From the IMG/VR virus record IMGVR_UViG_3300028416_000009, positions 28,108-92,107 of that record: a DNA stretch of 64,000 bases. One strand, given 5' to 3'. Below the pieces are notes generated by a model. It saw only the letters and a list, made by a program, of their open reading frames with translations, did not search any database and was not told where the DNA came from. This document shows positions 42,096 through 50,749 of this stretch, in pieces. Every line of letters begins with the position of its first letter. Positions within the stretch are counted from its first letter, which is position 1. Position numbers and translations under genes: made by a program. This stretch comes from a virus.

Positions 42096-42983
42096 ATGTC
42101 TAATACACAATTAAGTACAATTGCCACCCTCGTCTCTAGTAAGATGAATAACATCATAGGGAAGGTAAACGAACATACAAACCAAAAAGCTGATATTGAT
42201 AGTCCGTCATTTACAGGTGATGTTTCTATTCAAAACTTAGGAAGTGATTTAGTACCGTCTAATAACGGATTATATAATTTAGGTTCTTCAACTAAGAGGT
42301 ATGGGAAAACATACACTGAAGAATTATATGTGTCAGATATTTTAAAAGTCACTAAAGAATCGAATAGCGTTATTTTTAGATTTACTTCGAGTGATACTAC
42401 AATTACAGATAGTATTGCAATTACTGACGGAGGAAAAGTAAAAATTAGTGATTCATATTCATTACCGTCATCTGATGGTACATTAGGACAAGTAATGGCA
42501 ACCGATGGTAATGGTAACGTCATCTTTAAGACAATTGAAAATGAATCGGCAGATTTCGCACAATACATACTAAGTACTGATTTTACTTCTGATGGTTCTA
42601 CAACATCATATACAGTAGAGGCGACAACATTAAATAAAGTTCTTTATGTGGAGTTAAATGGTCTTATACAGAAGAAGGGTACTGACTATACTGTTAGTGG
42701 TAAGGTTATTACATTCGCTGAAGCTCCACAGTCGGGGATGTCAGGTACTATCATGTTTTGGGGTAATGATATTACGTCAGCAGTTTCTACTACAGATATC
42801 ATAGGAAATGGTTCTACATCTAACTACACTACGACGGATACTTTAAATAAGGCTATATTAGTCGAAGTTAACGGACTCATCCAAAAGAAAGGTGTGAACT
42901 ATACTGTAAATGTCGTTAATAGTCGAATAGAATTTACTGACCCACTTCCATCAGGTTCTACAGGTACAATAGTCCACGTATAA
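42096..42983 (+). CDS. Tail-fibre- or baseplate-like virion protein with tandem repeats
   Basis: 295 residues. The phrase DSPSFTGDV with DLGS-type Gly/Ser-rich strands is typical of phage fibres. The C-terminal part holds two tandem copies of about 48 residues (LYVELNGLIQKKGTDYTV and ILVEVNGLIQKKGVNYTV), each ending in SG.SGTI. The gene is behind a TATTTATA motif. It is the only clear tail-type protein in the window. Confidence 0.78.
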   Translation: MSNTQLSTIATLVSSKMNNIIGKVNEHTNQKADIDSPSFTGDVSIQNLGSDLVPSNNGLYNLGSSTKRYGKTYTEELYVSDILKVTKESNSVIFRFTSSDTTITDSIAITDGGKVKISDSYSLPSSDGTLGQVMATDGNGNVIFKTIENESADFAQYILSTDFTSDGSTTSYTVEATTLNKVLYVELNGLIQKKGTDYTVSGKVITFAEAPQSGMSGTIMFWGNDITSAVSTTDIIGNGSTSNYTTTDTLNKAILVEVNGLIQKKGVNYTVNVVNSRIEFTDPLPSGSTGTIVHV

Positions 42984-42984
42984 T

Positions 42985-43252
42985 CGACGAAGTCGTTTCC
43001 GGCGTACGAAAGACACTACAAAGTTAATTAAACTCATCAGAAACGATGGGTTTTCTTTTTTATAGACAATCTCAACAATCCGACGAAGTCGTTTCCGGCG
43101 CATGAAAGGGACTACAAAGTTAATTAAATCGATGGTTTTACGAGGGAAATCGTCAATAATTTAAAAAGACCCCCATTCAGACATTTCTTCAACAAAACCA
43201 CCAACCGACGAAGGTCGTTACCGGCGTATGAAAGACACTACAAAGTTAGTTT
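42985..43252 (+). repeat. Array of three 47-base structured repeats in a gene-free region
   Basis: Copies at 42985-43031, 43081-43127 and 43206-43252, on one strand, starting CGACGAAGTCG and ending in ACTACAAAGTTA. Each begins with a CGAC/GTCG hairpin with a GAA or GAAG loop; copy 3 has one extra loop base. A second, competing stem joins GTCGTTTC to GAAAGAC. The region 42984-43352 holds no gene I can support. It may be an RNA element, an origin or a protein-binding array. Confidence 0.75.
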
Positions 43253-43352
43253 TAGACTTCTAATTTATATCTCTTAAGAATATTACAAAATACATCAGTA
43301 ATTCGTTAACCCACTCCCATTCGGTCGTGGCAAACACGATTTACAGATTTAC

Positions 43353-44108
43353 TTATAATGAGTGAGAAGGATATTCAGAGGAAGAAGTGTTTAGTTCTAT
43401 ACCTAATAACTCATTAAATAATGGGTTTATATGTTTAGCAACTGAAGGGAGTAAGGGTAATGTGAACTCATACGAAGGGTGTGTATAAATTTCAATGTCT
43501 CCGACATTAATGTTCATGGGACACATTTTTATTAGTTCCTTCTGATACTCCATTACAGAATCACATAAAACCTGTGATAAGGAATCATCTTCCATATACT
43601 CAGTAAACTGATGTACAATGTGAGGATGATGTTTATCTAAAAGGTATTTACTATAATCATCTTCATCAGGGTACGGAAGGAGGATATCCTTAAGATAATC
43701 TTCTTCAGTTATGTTTAATCCGTAGTTATCATCTATTACGTTTAATTTAAGGAATATCTCTCTTAGTATACAGTATTCTAATATCATTATATTAGGAACA
43801 TCATCTAAGTGATTATTATCCAAGATATCCTTATAGGTTTCAAATAAAAGGTATCTCATATCATTCGTTACAGAGACTTCAATTAAACGTACAAAGTGTT
43901 TATCCATAGGGTTACTCACATTATAGTTTATAAGTTTACTATCACATTTAAGTATTAGTTCTCTTAATGTAAGTATTTCTTGAATATATCTTTCATTATC
44001 CTTATACTTAGTAAGGATACCATGTACTACATCATATACAGGTATTTTGAATCTATTATCCCATATACTTTCTTTAAGAATCTTATATGTTGATAAATTT
44101 ACTTTCAT
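43353..44108 (-). CDS. Putative processed phage protein (LKE leader)
   Basis: 251 residues from ATG 44108, chosen over an upstream ATG because it gives MKVNLSTYKILKE-S (LKE at 11-13), the leader type of the head set. The body is helical and acidic with Leu/Ile-rich stretches and no enzyme motif. Ends in a Ser-rich tail. Confidence 0.6.
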   Translation of the reverse strand: MKVNLSTYKILKESIWDNRFKIPVYDVVHGILTKYKDNERYIQEILTLRELILKCDSKLINYNVSNPMDKHFVRLIEVSVTNDMRYLLFETYKDILDNNHLDDVPNIMILEYCILREIFLKLNVIDDNYGLNITEEDYLKDILLPYPDEDDYSKYLLDKHHPHIVHQFTEYMEDDSLSQVLCDSVMEYQKELIKMCPMNINVGDIEIYTHPSYEFTLPLLPSVAKHINPLFNELLGIELNTSSSEYPSHSL

Positions 44109-44135
44109 TACTATGATATTAATATTTGGAAAGAT

Positions 44136-44143
44136 TATATTTG
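44136..44143 (+). promoter_or_regulatory. -7 element upstream of the gene at 44217
   Basis: TATATTTG; the -33 element is not clear. A GC-rich near-palindrome AAGGTCCGCGGCCTT follows at 44164-44178. Confidence 0.35.
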
Positions 44144-44216
44144 TATTACTTAGAAAGTAATCAAAGGTCCGCGGCCTTACCACATAAAATAATATATATA
44201 GAGAAAAAAAAGTATA

Positions 44217-44429
44217 GTGTTACAGAGGGAAGAGATAGAACGTATAGAAAAACAAAGGTATAGAATCGTAGAAACTAAGATTCGTAATATAGTCTCTTAT
44301 GTGGTAGAATATAGAACCTTTAATTATATCATCTTTAAAACATGGAAACCCATAGTGATGTGTAATACCTTCGATGAATGTGTGAAAAAGATAGACCGTT
44401 TAGTTAGTTTAAAAATAAGTGAATTTTAA
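44217..44429 (+). CDS. Small basic protein, unknown (GTG start)
   Basis: 70 residues starting at GTG (no ATG nearby): REEIERIEKQRYRIVETK then beta-like strands. Start and identity uncertain; the frame is otherwise open and has good composition. Confidence 0.5.
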   Translation: MLQREEIERIEKQRYRIVETKIRNIVSYVVEYRTFNYIIFKTWKPIVMCNTFDECVKKIDRLVSLKISEF

Positions 44430-44498
44430 TTTGTCTTTTACGAATAAATAGATTAATATAATTATATGGGTTCATAAATTAATACCCTTAATAGAATT

Positions 44499-44840
44499 AT
44501 GTCAGAAAATAATAACAAAAACAATGTTAGTGGTAGTCCAAAACCTAAGAAAAGGAGATACTACCATAACAATAACAATAAGAAGAAGAAAGAGACTTCA
44601 GGTCCTAAAATACAACCTAAAAGTTATACCCCTAAAACAAAACAAATAGACACCTTTACTGAGTTACAATACTCCGATAAGGTTATATATGTGTTAGGTG
44701 GGGTTACGTTAATTGCGTCAATCGCTATGTGGTTCATGGGTCATAGAGAAGAAGCTACCTATATTGGTGTTTGGGTACCTGGTATCTTTAGTGCTGGTAC
44801 CTTCATAAGATTTTCATTAACAAGAGCTAAGAGAAGATAA
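44499..44840 (+). CDS. Membrane protein with basic Asn-rich front
   Basis: 113 residues: front half with Asn/Lys-rich low-complexity stretch (YYHNNNNKKKK), then two membrane helices (about 65-80 and 88-103) and a basic end TRAKRR. One base separates it from the next gene. Function unknown. Confidence 0.6.
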   Translation: MSENNNKNNVSGSPKPKKRRYYHNNNNKKKKETSGPKIQPKSYTPKTKQIDTFTELQYSDKVIYVLGGVTLIASIAMWFMGHREEATYIGVWVPGIFSAGTFIRFSLTRAKRR

Positions 44841-44841
44841 A

Positions 44842-45150
44842 ATGGATAACTACATAGTATTATATGGTATAGTTGTTTTTGTCGTGTTTATTAAATACGC
44901 ATGGATAGAATATATTGTAATGAGAAAGAATCCTTCTAAATATAGAAAGGACTTTGTCAGTAATACAACACGTAGAGAAATTATCTTTGAAATACTTCAC
45001 AAATTATATACACACCCTACCTTTACTAAAGGAAATAAATCTTCTGTGACCGATAATATAACAACGATTAGGTCGGTCGTTAAACAATACCTTAAAGATA
45101 GTGAGTCTAATGATGAGAACCCCAAAGATAGAAAGAATAAAGGTAGGTGA
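44842..45150 (+). CDS. Single-pass membrane protein, unknown
   Basis: 102 residues: N-terminal membrane helix (about 5-24) and a charged, helical tail ending in a basic Asn/Lys stretch. The next gene overlaps its end by 50 bases if its first ATG is used. Confidence 0.55.
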   Translation: MDNYIVLYGIVVFVVFIKYAWIEYIVMRKNPSKYRKDFVSNTTRREIIFEILHKLYTHPTFTKGNKSSVTDNITTIRSVVKQYLKDSESNDENPKDRKNKGR

Positions 45151-45730
45151 TTACTACGTTTATACTACGGAATTTCAAAAAATAAAAGATTTAGACGACG
45201 ATAAGTTAATTAAAGATATATGGTCTGATGATTATTTAGGTACTAATAAGAATGAAGATGGTGTTATAGTAGACCAAGGACCTGGGGTACATTTTTCATT
45301 GGATGTTGATAACTTACCTTACTTCGCAAATGACCCTTATTGGTTTGCATTGACATTCGCTCGTTCACTCAGAAGTTTAGAGGGTAAAAATTTAGACTTA
45401 CTTAATTCTACATTATGGATTATTGCCGCACAGGACGAACATACACCATATTGGCATACACATCGTAAAAATATCGCAGACCCAAGAATTGAAGGTGATG
45501 ATAATCAGGTCGATTCGACTTATTCGTTTTCCTTTTACTTAAACACTTTAGAGTGTGGTTCCCCATATTCTGATTTATTATTTGCACACAAAGAAGACGT
45601 ATACTCAATGCCGGTTACTAAAGGTAAGATGTGTTTCTTTGATGGTGATGTATTTCATAAACCAAAGTTAGTACCTAAAGAATTTGGTTGGAGGTATTGT
45701 ATTGCGGGTGACTTACTATTTCATGAATAG
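45101..45730 (+). CDS. Putative 2OG-Fe(II) oxygenase-like protein
   Basis: 209 residues; start uncertain (an ATG at 45113 is also possible). HTPYWHTHRKNIADPR could provide the first ligands, FSFYLNTLECGSPYSDLLFAHK the next strand, and FDGDVFHKPKLVPKEFGWRY the distal His and Arg. The HxD pattern is not clean here, so this is the weakest member of the oxygenase set. Confidence 0.55.
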   Translation: MSLMMRTPKIERIKVGDYYVYTTEFQKIKDLDDDKLIKDIWSDDYLGTNKNEDGVIVDQGPGVHFSLDVDNLPYFANDPYWFALTFARSLRSLEGKNLDLLNSTLWIIAAQDEHTPYWHTHRKNIADPRIEGDDNQVDSTYSFSFYLNTLECGSPYSDLLFAHKEDVYSMPVTKGKMCFFDGDVFHKPKLVPKEFGWRYCIAGDLLFHE

Positions 45731-45732
45731 AT

Positions 45733-46872
45733 ATGTTAGATAACCTACTAAGTAAATTAAAGGATAGTGTGGATGGTAACACGTTCAGTAAGGTAAGAAC
45801 GTTACTAAGTTTAGAACCGACTGTTTATGATAAGTCATATGATTTCCCAAATCGAGGTGGTGATATTGCCGTTGTATGGTATCTATTTGGTTTAAAACCT
45901 GAGTATATATATTTGGGATATTATTCCGTAGTATCTTTCTTACGTAGAACCGATTTAAAAGATTTTGACAGATACATATGTGTTCCTGAAGACTATGCGT
46001 TTATGGAATATATGCCGTTGTTTGAAGAGTTAGGTTTTAAAATACATACATCGTCATATCATTTCAAAGCACTTAAACCTGATTCATCTCTAATCGATAA
46101 CTATGATTACTTAATCACGTTAGACACTGACATATATTCTTTTGATGTTAGTGGGAATAGATACCCTTATTTTGAAGGTATTGAAGAGTTAGTTAAGTCC
46201 TACCGTAAGATTGGTGTTCGTCTTCCTTTTATGTGTGCCTCTTTAAACACAGGGTTTGGTCATCACATTAATAGACTTTCCGATATTATTTCAATTATTT
46301 CAGATGAGCCTGAGAAAACTAGAATAAATAAATACATATGGGAGTCAGAACATTATGATGGTGAAACTGCGTTTGATAATATTATAACTACGGATAAGTC
46401 TGACGATATACTATTCATTTTAAACTCAGTTGTTGATTACCTATCGATACCGTTCACTAGTGAAGAGGATAAGAAAAATTTGGTTGAAAATGCTTATAAT
46501 AAGTTCTTATGTCATCCGTGGCCAGTTAATGAGATATTTTCGTATCCGACCGAAATATTTAAAAAACACGGTATTCATGAGATTATAAACAAATTCCAAT
46601 CAGTACAACGATGGTTTTGGGACGATGAATTAGTGTATAAATTATATTATACATTGTATGTTATGGACGACACCTTTTCGTTTACTCAACTAATGGGTTA
46701 TAATCATTTTGATAATACAACTAATCGTGTATATGCAAATGATAAAGACGAGGATTTAAAACCAAATACTTTATACTTCACACATCCGTTTAACGAGATT
46801 AATGTCGATGATGTGGTATCAGTGAACACATTATTAAAAAGAATCGGTTACATCCCGTCTACTAAGTCGTAG
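45733..46872 (+). CDS. Glycosyltransferase-like protein
   Basis: 379 residues. YLITLDTDIYSFDV (about 137-150) carries a DxD-type motif; the front PNRGGDIAVVWYLFGL and the pattern LNTGFGHHINRLSDII resemble the layout of the protein at 22498. It would transfer a sugar. It is two bases after an oxygenase-like gene and converges on the cytochrome lipoprotein gene, overlapping by 25 bases. Confidence 0.65.
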   Translation: MLDNLLSKLKDSVDGNTFSKVRTLLSLEPTVYDKSYDFPNRGGDIAVVWYLFGLKPEYIYLGYYSVVSFLRRTDLKDFDRYICVPEDYAFMEYMPLFEELGFKIHTSSYHFKALKPDSSLIDNYDYLITLDTDIYSFDVSGNRYPYFEGIEELVKSYRKIGVRLPFMCASLNTGFGHHINRLSDIISIISDEPEKTRINKYIWESEHYDGETAFDNIITTDKSDDILFILNSVVDYLSIPFTSEEDKKNLVENAYNKFLCHPWPVNEIFSYPTEIFKKHGIHEIINKFQSVQRWFWDDELVYKLYYTLYVMDDTFSFTQLMGYNHFDNTTNRVYANDKDEDLKPNTLYFTHPFNEINVDDVVSVNTLLKRIGYIPSTKS

Positions 46873-48245
46873 AGAGTATTAATCTTAGTGATTAATGTTG
46901 TTTTTTCCGTCTGTGTTAAGAATCCTTTGTTTTCAACAAACATCTTTAGACTTGGATTACCATCATCGTTTTTTAAGTACCCTAACGTAACCTGAATTCC
47001 TTCATTAGTTAAAAGTGTAAAGTCACTGTTGTTATTCGCACCGTCAATAAGAAAGTCTAACCCAAATTTTACTGATTCGTAAAACATATCGTCACTAGTT
47101 ATGTAACCCATAGTAAAAACATCATCATACATACGTTGACTGTTAGGTGAACGGTTAACAATACTTTTAAGGATAACTAACGATGCTAAGTCTTCTTCGC
47201 CGAAGTCTTTAAGAGCCGTACCGATGTATTGTGACTCGTTAGAGTTACGTTTACCGTAATTAGTTAACCAACCCAAGTACAACCACTGAACCTCGTTTAG
47301 AAGTCGGTTATCGACCTCATCACCATTACCTACATTAGACCCGTTATCTTGACTTCTACGAGCAATGTTACCCACATCCCAAATTCCATCAGAGATAGAA
47401 AAATTCCCTAAATCGTAACCACTTAATTCTTCACCAAACTCTAAATCACTATTTGGTTTTATTACGTGTTGCATGTATAGAGTTGCCATCCAACGTTGGT
47501 AATCAAAAGATTTGTCGAAGTTGTTAAATCCGTGTTCACCTGGATTACGTTCACCCTCACTTAACTTATAGTGTGAATGAATTAGTAGAGTTTTTAAGTT
47601 TTCTTTAGTTGGGTTATCGATGTAGTTGAGGTACTCATCATCATATTCAATACCTTTTTCAGTTAATAGGTCGGTTTCAGGTAACCAATCTAAATTATCG
47701 TCATACATTGTGTTAGTCTCATCGCCCTTAAACCAACGAGGAAATTCAAAATCATATGATATCCCATCACGGAAATCCCAATTGTTAATTTCGTTGACTG
47801 TTAATGAGGTAGTTCCGTCCCAAACCTGAGATGGTTCGACACCGTTAGAGTTGTCAATACCAATCATAGTGGATAGCGACCCATTGTTGTTTGGTTGTGC
47901 GTTTAATGTTTTTAAATATGCCGCAATATGATATGACTCTTCTAATGTGATATGACCTGTAGCTCTTTTAACTACAATAGAATCTTGTTGTCTAATATCT
48001 ATTTTACCGAATTGTACGATATCGATACCTGTTGGTGATAAATGACAACTAACGCAAGAACGACCATCACTATCTTTTGAATTGAGGTATAAGTTTAACC
48101 CTAATGAAGAATCTCCGTATAAGTCAACTGAGTCGGAAATGTTGTTAGAAATTTCAATATCAACTGGTGGTACTTCAATGTATATTTCGTCTTTTTCACA
48201 AGACATTACAGTAAGTACAAAAACAAGTAGGATTAATTTTTTCAT
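46848..48245 (-). CDS. Surface lipoprotein with c-type heme motif
   Basis: 465 residues. Signal peptide ends VMSC (Cys16) and is followed by EKDE, an acidic run like the Bacteroidota surface-export signal. SCVSCHLSPTG (Cys64, Cys67, His68) is a covalent heme-binding CxxCH site, and ITLEESYHIAAYLKTL resembles the C-terminal helix of class I cytochrome c domains. A Met axial ligand is not evident. The remaining 330 residues are unrecognised. The gene has a near-perfect host promoter. If functional it needs host heme-attachment machinery. Role could be redox or receptor masking (inference). Confidence 0.78.
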   Translation of the reverse strand: MKKLILLVFVLTVMSCEKDEIYIEVPPVDIEISNNISDSVDLYGDSSLGLNLYLNSKDSDGRSCVSCHLSPTGIDIVQFGKIDIRQQDSIVVKRATGHITLEESYHIAAYLKTLNAQPNNNGSLSTMIGIDNSNGVEPSQVWDGTTSLTVNEINNWDFRDGISYDFEFPRWFKGDETNTMYDDNLDWLPETDLLTEKGIEYDDEYLNYIDNPTKENLKTLLIHSHYKLSEGERNPGEHGFNNFDKSFDYQRWMATLYMQHVIKPNSDLEFGEELSGYDLGNFSISDGIWDVGNIARRSQDNGSNVGNGDEVDNRLLNEVQWLYLGWLTNYGKRNSNESQYIGTALKDFGEEDLASLVILKSIVNRSPNSQRMYDDVFTMGYITSDDMFYESVKFGLDFLIDGANNNSDFTLLTNEGIQVTLGYLKNDDGNPSLKMFVENKGFLTQTEKTTLITKINTLYDLVDGM

Positions 48246-48269
48246 CGGTTATCTTTTTAGATTAGATAA

Positions 48270-48300
48270 CAAAGATAGTAAATTAAGTTTGAATTACAAA
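48270..48300 (-). promoter_or_regulatory. Host-type promoter for the cytochrome lipoprotein
   Basis: On the minus strand TTTG (48297-48300), exactly 19 bases, TATCTTTG (48270-48277). The start is at 48245. Confidence 0.78.
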
Positions 48301-48306
48301 ATGTTA

Positions 48307-49233
48307 TTAGAACATCTCATCAAGAATATCATCAATTACCGAACTATCAGGAGATTCAAAACCACTATTAACTAATATTTTATGGTCCTTTTTTTCAAAT
48401 CTAAGTCCTTGATGTTCCACTTCAAACTTCCAATCGGTCGATTCATATTCACTCTTAAGATATGCAGTGTGACTACGGAAAAAACTATATTCGATTGGTG
48501 GGTCGTAATTATCACATATTTTTTCAAATTGACTTAATGTTTCCTGACCCTCTTCTAATTCCGTCACAAATTCCTTAACTCTGTCATCAATTACAACATA
48601 AGAATCGACTTCAAATTCTAATTCATAATTTTCAAATGACGTGTCTGTACCACACTCTTCACAATCAACGTTACCGTATCCCGCACATTCAGGACAATCT
48701 ATTGAATAATCACCATCACATTCTTCACAGGCAGTTAAACCAGTACCGTTACAATGTCTACAGTCATCATCATCTCCATCACAGTGTTCACATTCGACCG
48801 AACCCTCATCACATTCTTGACAGTCTACCTCAGCATAACCATCACAGATAACACAAACTATCGTCCCTTCCCCTTCACACTCTCCACAGTCATTTCTTTG
48901 TAATGATTCGTGACCCATGAAATCGATGTAATAAATAATATTTTCTTTCTTTAATACTCTTAAATATGCCTCCTCAAATAACATACCTTTAATATCCATT
49001 AGATACGCAATAAACCCAACACAATCTCTTTCAAAGGTGATAGGTACGTCTAAATTAAATTTAGAGGTCTTAATTATTTTATTAACCATTTTTTTTTCTA
49101 AAACTCTGGTGTACCACTGTAATGTAGGTTTATCAGTTTCAAACTTATGTTTATTAAGTTTAGTCACCATTAAAGCCACATTGACTAATTGTTTTATATT
49201 GTTTTTAAATGGTATTTCATCGTACTTAGACAT
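48307..49233 (-). CDS. DnaJ-type cysteine-rich zinc-finger protein without J domain
   Basis: 308 residues. A central region of about 80 residues (about 115-198) has eight CxxC motifs in CxxCxGxG-like repeats (for example CGECEGEG, CRHCNGTG, CPECAGYG), which can hold four zinc ions like a double DnaJ cysteine-rich domain. No J domain (HPD) is present. The ends are helical and acidic. With DnaK in the same genome it may deliver substrates to DnaK or act alone (inference). Confidence 0.8.
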   Translation of the reverse strand: MSKYDEIPFKNNIKQLVNVALMVTKLNKHKFETDKPTLQWYTRVLEKKMVNKIIKTSKFNLDVPITFERDCVGFIAYLMDIKGMLFEEAYLRVLKKENIIYYIDFMGHESLQRNDCGECEGEGTIVCVICDGYAEVDCQECDEGSVECEHCDGDDDDCRHCNGTGLTACEECDGDYSIDCPECAGYGNVDCEECGTDTSFENYELEFEVDSYVVIDDRVKEFVTELEEGQETLSQFEKICDNYDPPIEYSFFRSHTAYLKSEYESTDWKFEVEHQGLRFEKKDHKILVNSGFESPDSSVIDDILDEMF

Positions 49234-49259
49234 ACTTTTGTTGTTTGTGTGTTATTGAC

Positions 49260-49267
49260 TATAAATA
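49260..49267 (-). promoter_or_regulatory. TATTTATA motif, candidate phage late promoter
   Basis: TATTTATA on the minus strand, 26 bases before the start at 49233. Confidence 0.4.
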
Positions 49268-49332
49268 TAAATATATATAGTTATCCGTTAATAATCTATT
49301 GACGATTATAAATAAATACTATATTTTTAGGT

Positions 49333-49497
49333 ATGAACTTGAAGTCTGATGTTTGGAATCTAATTTTAGAAACGGTTAGGAAATATCCTAATGATATGGA
49401 GTTAGGTGAATACGTTCGTCGGAAAACACTTTCATACGAAAGAAGACAACAAAGAAATAAAAATACACACTTAAAAGATAAGAATGATAGTAATTGA
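49333..49497 (+). CDS. Small basic protein, unknown
   Basis: 54 residues starting MNLKSDVWNLILETVRKY; basic second half (RRKTLSYERRQQRNK). It overlaps the oxygenase gene by 14 bases. A minus-strand frame over the same area is a shadow. Confidence 0.55.
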   Translation: MNLKSDVWNLILETVRKYPNDMELGEYVRRKTLSYERRQQRNKNTHLKDKNDSN

Positions 49498-50104
49498 TAA
49501 TTTTGTCCAAGATGAAAATCTACTAAAAAGAATAAGAGAGTCCTTAACTCAAGAGAACTCAGAATTTTGGGGTAGTCACGGAAACTACGCTTGGTATGAA
49601 GGTTGGTGGAATAGAAAACCTGAGACATTAAGGGAAGAATTAATTGAATATATTTGGGGGACTCATTGTCCGTTAAAGGAAGATTTAAAAGTCGAAGGGT
49701 TTGAACATTGGACGGGTATTCAATCCGCTTCTGACCAAACAAAAGAGGACCATTTAAAACAACACTTTGATAAAGACGAAGACCTGTGGCATTTTACAGG
49801 AGAAGTTAAAAGACCCGTAATCGGCACCGTTTACTACCCAATAGAACACGATATTGATGGTGGTGCATTACAAGTTTGGAACACCTACGAATTAGATTAT
49901 GATGCCGGATATGAACAAATACACCCAAAACCAAATAGACTTATCATATTCGATGCAGGTCAATTACATAGAGTACAACAAGTAACGAGAGGGACTAGAT
50001 ACGCAATTGCAATCAATCTATGGGATTACAAACCATTAACTATTGAAAATATAGAATCAAAGAAAGGTACGTTCTACGAACAACAAGACCAAGGACTTAT
50101 TTAA
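49484..50104 (+). CDS. 2OG-Fe(II) oxygenase-like protein
   Basis: 206 residues. HxD at His94-Phe-Asp96 (KQHFDKDE), strand VIGTVYYPIEHDIDGGALQVW, distal His162 (AGQLHRVQQV) and Arg169 in TRGTRYAIAINLW, which would bind 2OG. The opening IVIDNFVQDENLLKRI is like that of the protein at 33567, so the two are related. A strong terminator follows. Confidence 0.83.
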   Translation: MIVIDNFVQDENLLKRIRESLTQENSEFWGSHGNYAWYEGWWNRKPETLREELIEYIWGTHCPLKEDLKVEGFEHWTGIQSASDQTKEDHLKQHFDKDEDLWHFTGEVKRPVIGTVYYPIEHDIDGGALQVWNTYELDYDAGYEQIHPKPNRLIIFDAGQLHRVQQVTRGTRYAIAINLWDYKPLTIENIESKKGTFYEQQDQGLI

Positions 50105-50110
50105 TAGAAA

Positions 50111-50134
50111 AAACCCTCATCAGAGGGTTTTTTT
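50111..50134. terminator. Terminator
   Basis: AAACCCT/AGGGTTT hairpin with a CATCAG loop and a T tract, between convergent genes. Confidence 0.8.
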
Positions 50135-50258
50135 ATTTATTGTCATTAATGTTGGTTTTTGGTTTAGACTTTGGTTTGTCTTCGACTTCGACCTTATTTT
50201 CTTTATCTTCTATAGGTTCATCCCAATATAAGAATTTCCATTCATCCTTTTTAACCAT
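50133..50258 (-). CDS. Small charged protein, unknown
   Basis: 41 residues from ATG 50258 (MVKKDEWKFLYWDEPIED), then a Lys/Glu-rich disordered tail. A longer frame with a different start exists but this ATG avoids a hydrophobic run of poor composition. Low certainty. Confidence 0.4.
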   Translation of the reverse strand: MVKKDEWKFLYWDEPIEDKENKVEVEDKPKSKPKTNINDNK

Positions 50259-50302
50259 TTCTTGATTTTTACGTTTTATATATTTAAATTTAAATAAAAG
50301 AA

Positions 50303-50749
50303 ATGGTGGATTCAAGAAAAACCTTTATTAATATTGCATTAATTTTATCTAAACACAGTAAGTGTGTTGGGGCTCAAGTTGGTGCAGTTATAGTTAAAGA
50401 CGATAGGATACTCTCCACGGGGTATAATGGAACACCTAAAGGGTATTCTAACTGTTGTGATGTTTGGGACCATCAAATAACTCCTGAACATTATGAGTGG
50501 AGTAAAAAATATGAGATTCACGCAGAACAAAACGCAATTATATGGGCGGCTCGTAAAGGTATAGAGATTGAAGGTTCGGATATCTATACAACAATGAGGC
50601 CTTGTTCTCAGTGTACTAAACTAATTATCGGTTCAGGGATAAAAAATATTTACTATAATACGGATTACTCTAAAGAGTCTTACTTAAATAGTGAATTAGA
50701 ATCGTTCATAAACGATAATGATGTAAATCTTATACAAATCAATGTATAG
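50303..50749 (+). CDS. dCMP/cytidine deaminase-family protein
   Basis: 148 residues. Zinc site IHAEQNAII (His and catalytic Glu) and MRPCSQCTKL (two Cys) in the deaminase order, preceded by the phage-typical GYNGTPKGYSNC loop. That loop and length match dCMP deaminases of tailed phages, which supply dUMP for thymidylate synthesis. No thymidylate synthase is in the window. Overlaps the next gene by 8 bases. Confidence 0.9.
   Translation: MVDSRKTFINIALILSKHSKCVGAQVGAVIVKDDRILSTGYNGTPKGYSNCCDVWDHQITPEHYEWSKKYEIHAEQNAIIWAARKGIEIEGSDIYTTMRPCSQCTKLIIGSGIKNIYYNTDYSKESYLNSELESFINDNDVNLIQINV

Noticed and set aside
42985-43252. 47-base repeats as a CRISPR array
   Set aside because: Only three copies at uneven spacing of 96 and 125 bases, and no cas-like gene nearby.
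49296-49742. 148-codon minus-strand frame
   Set aside because: It lies opposite a small plus-strand gene and a clear 2OG oxygenase; the composition is poor.
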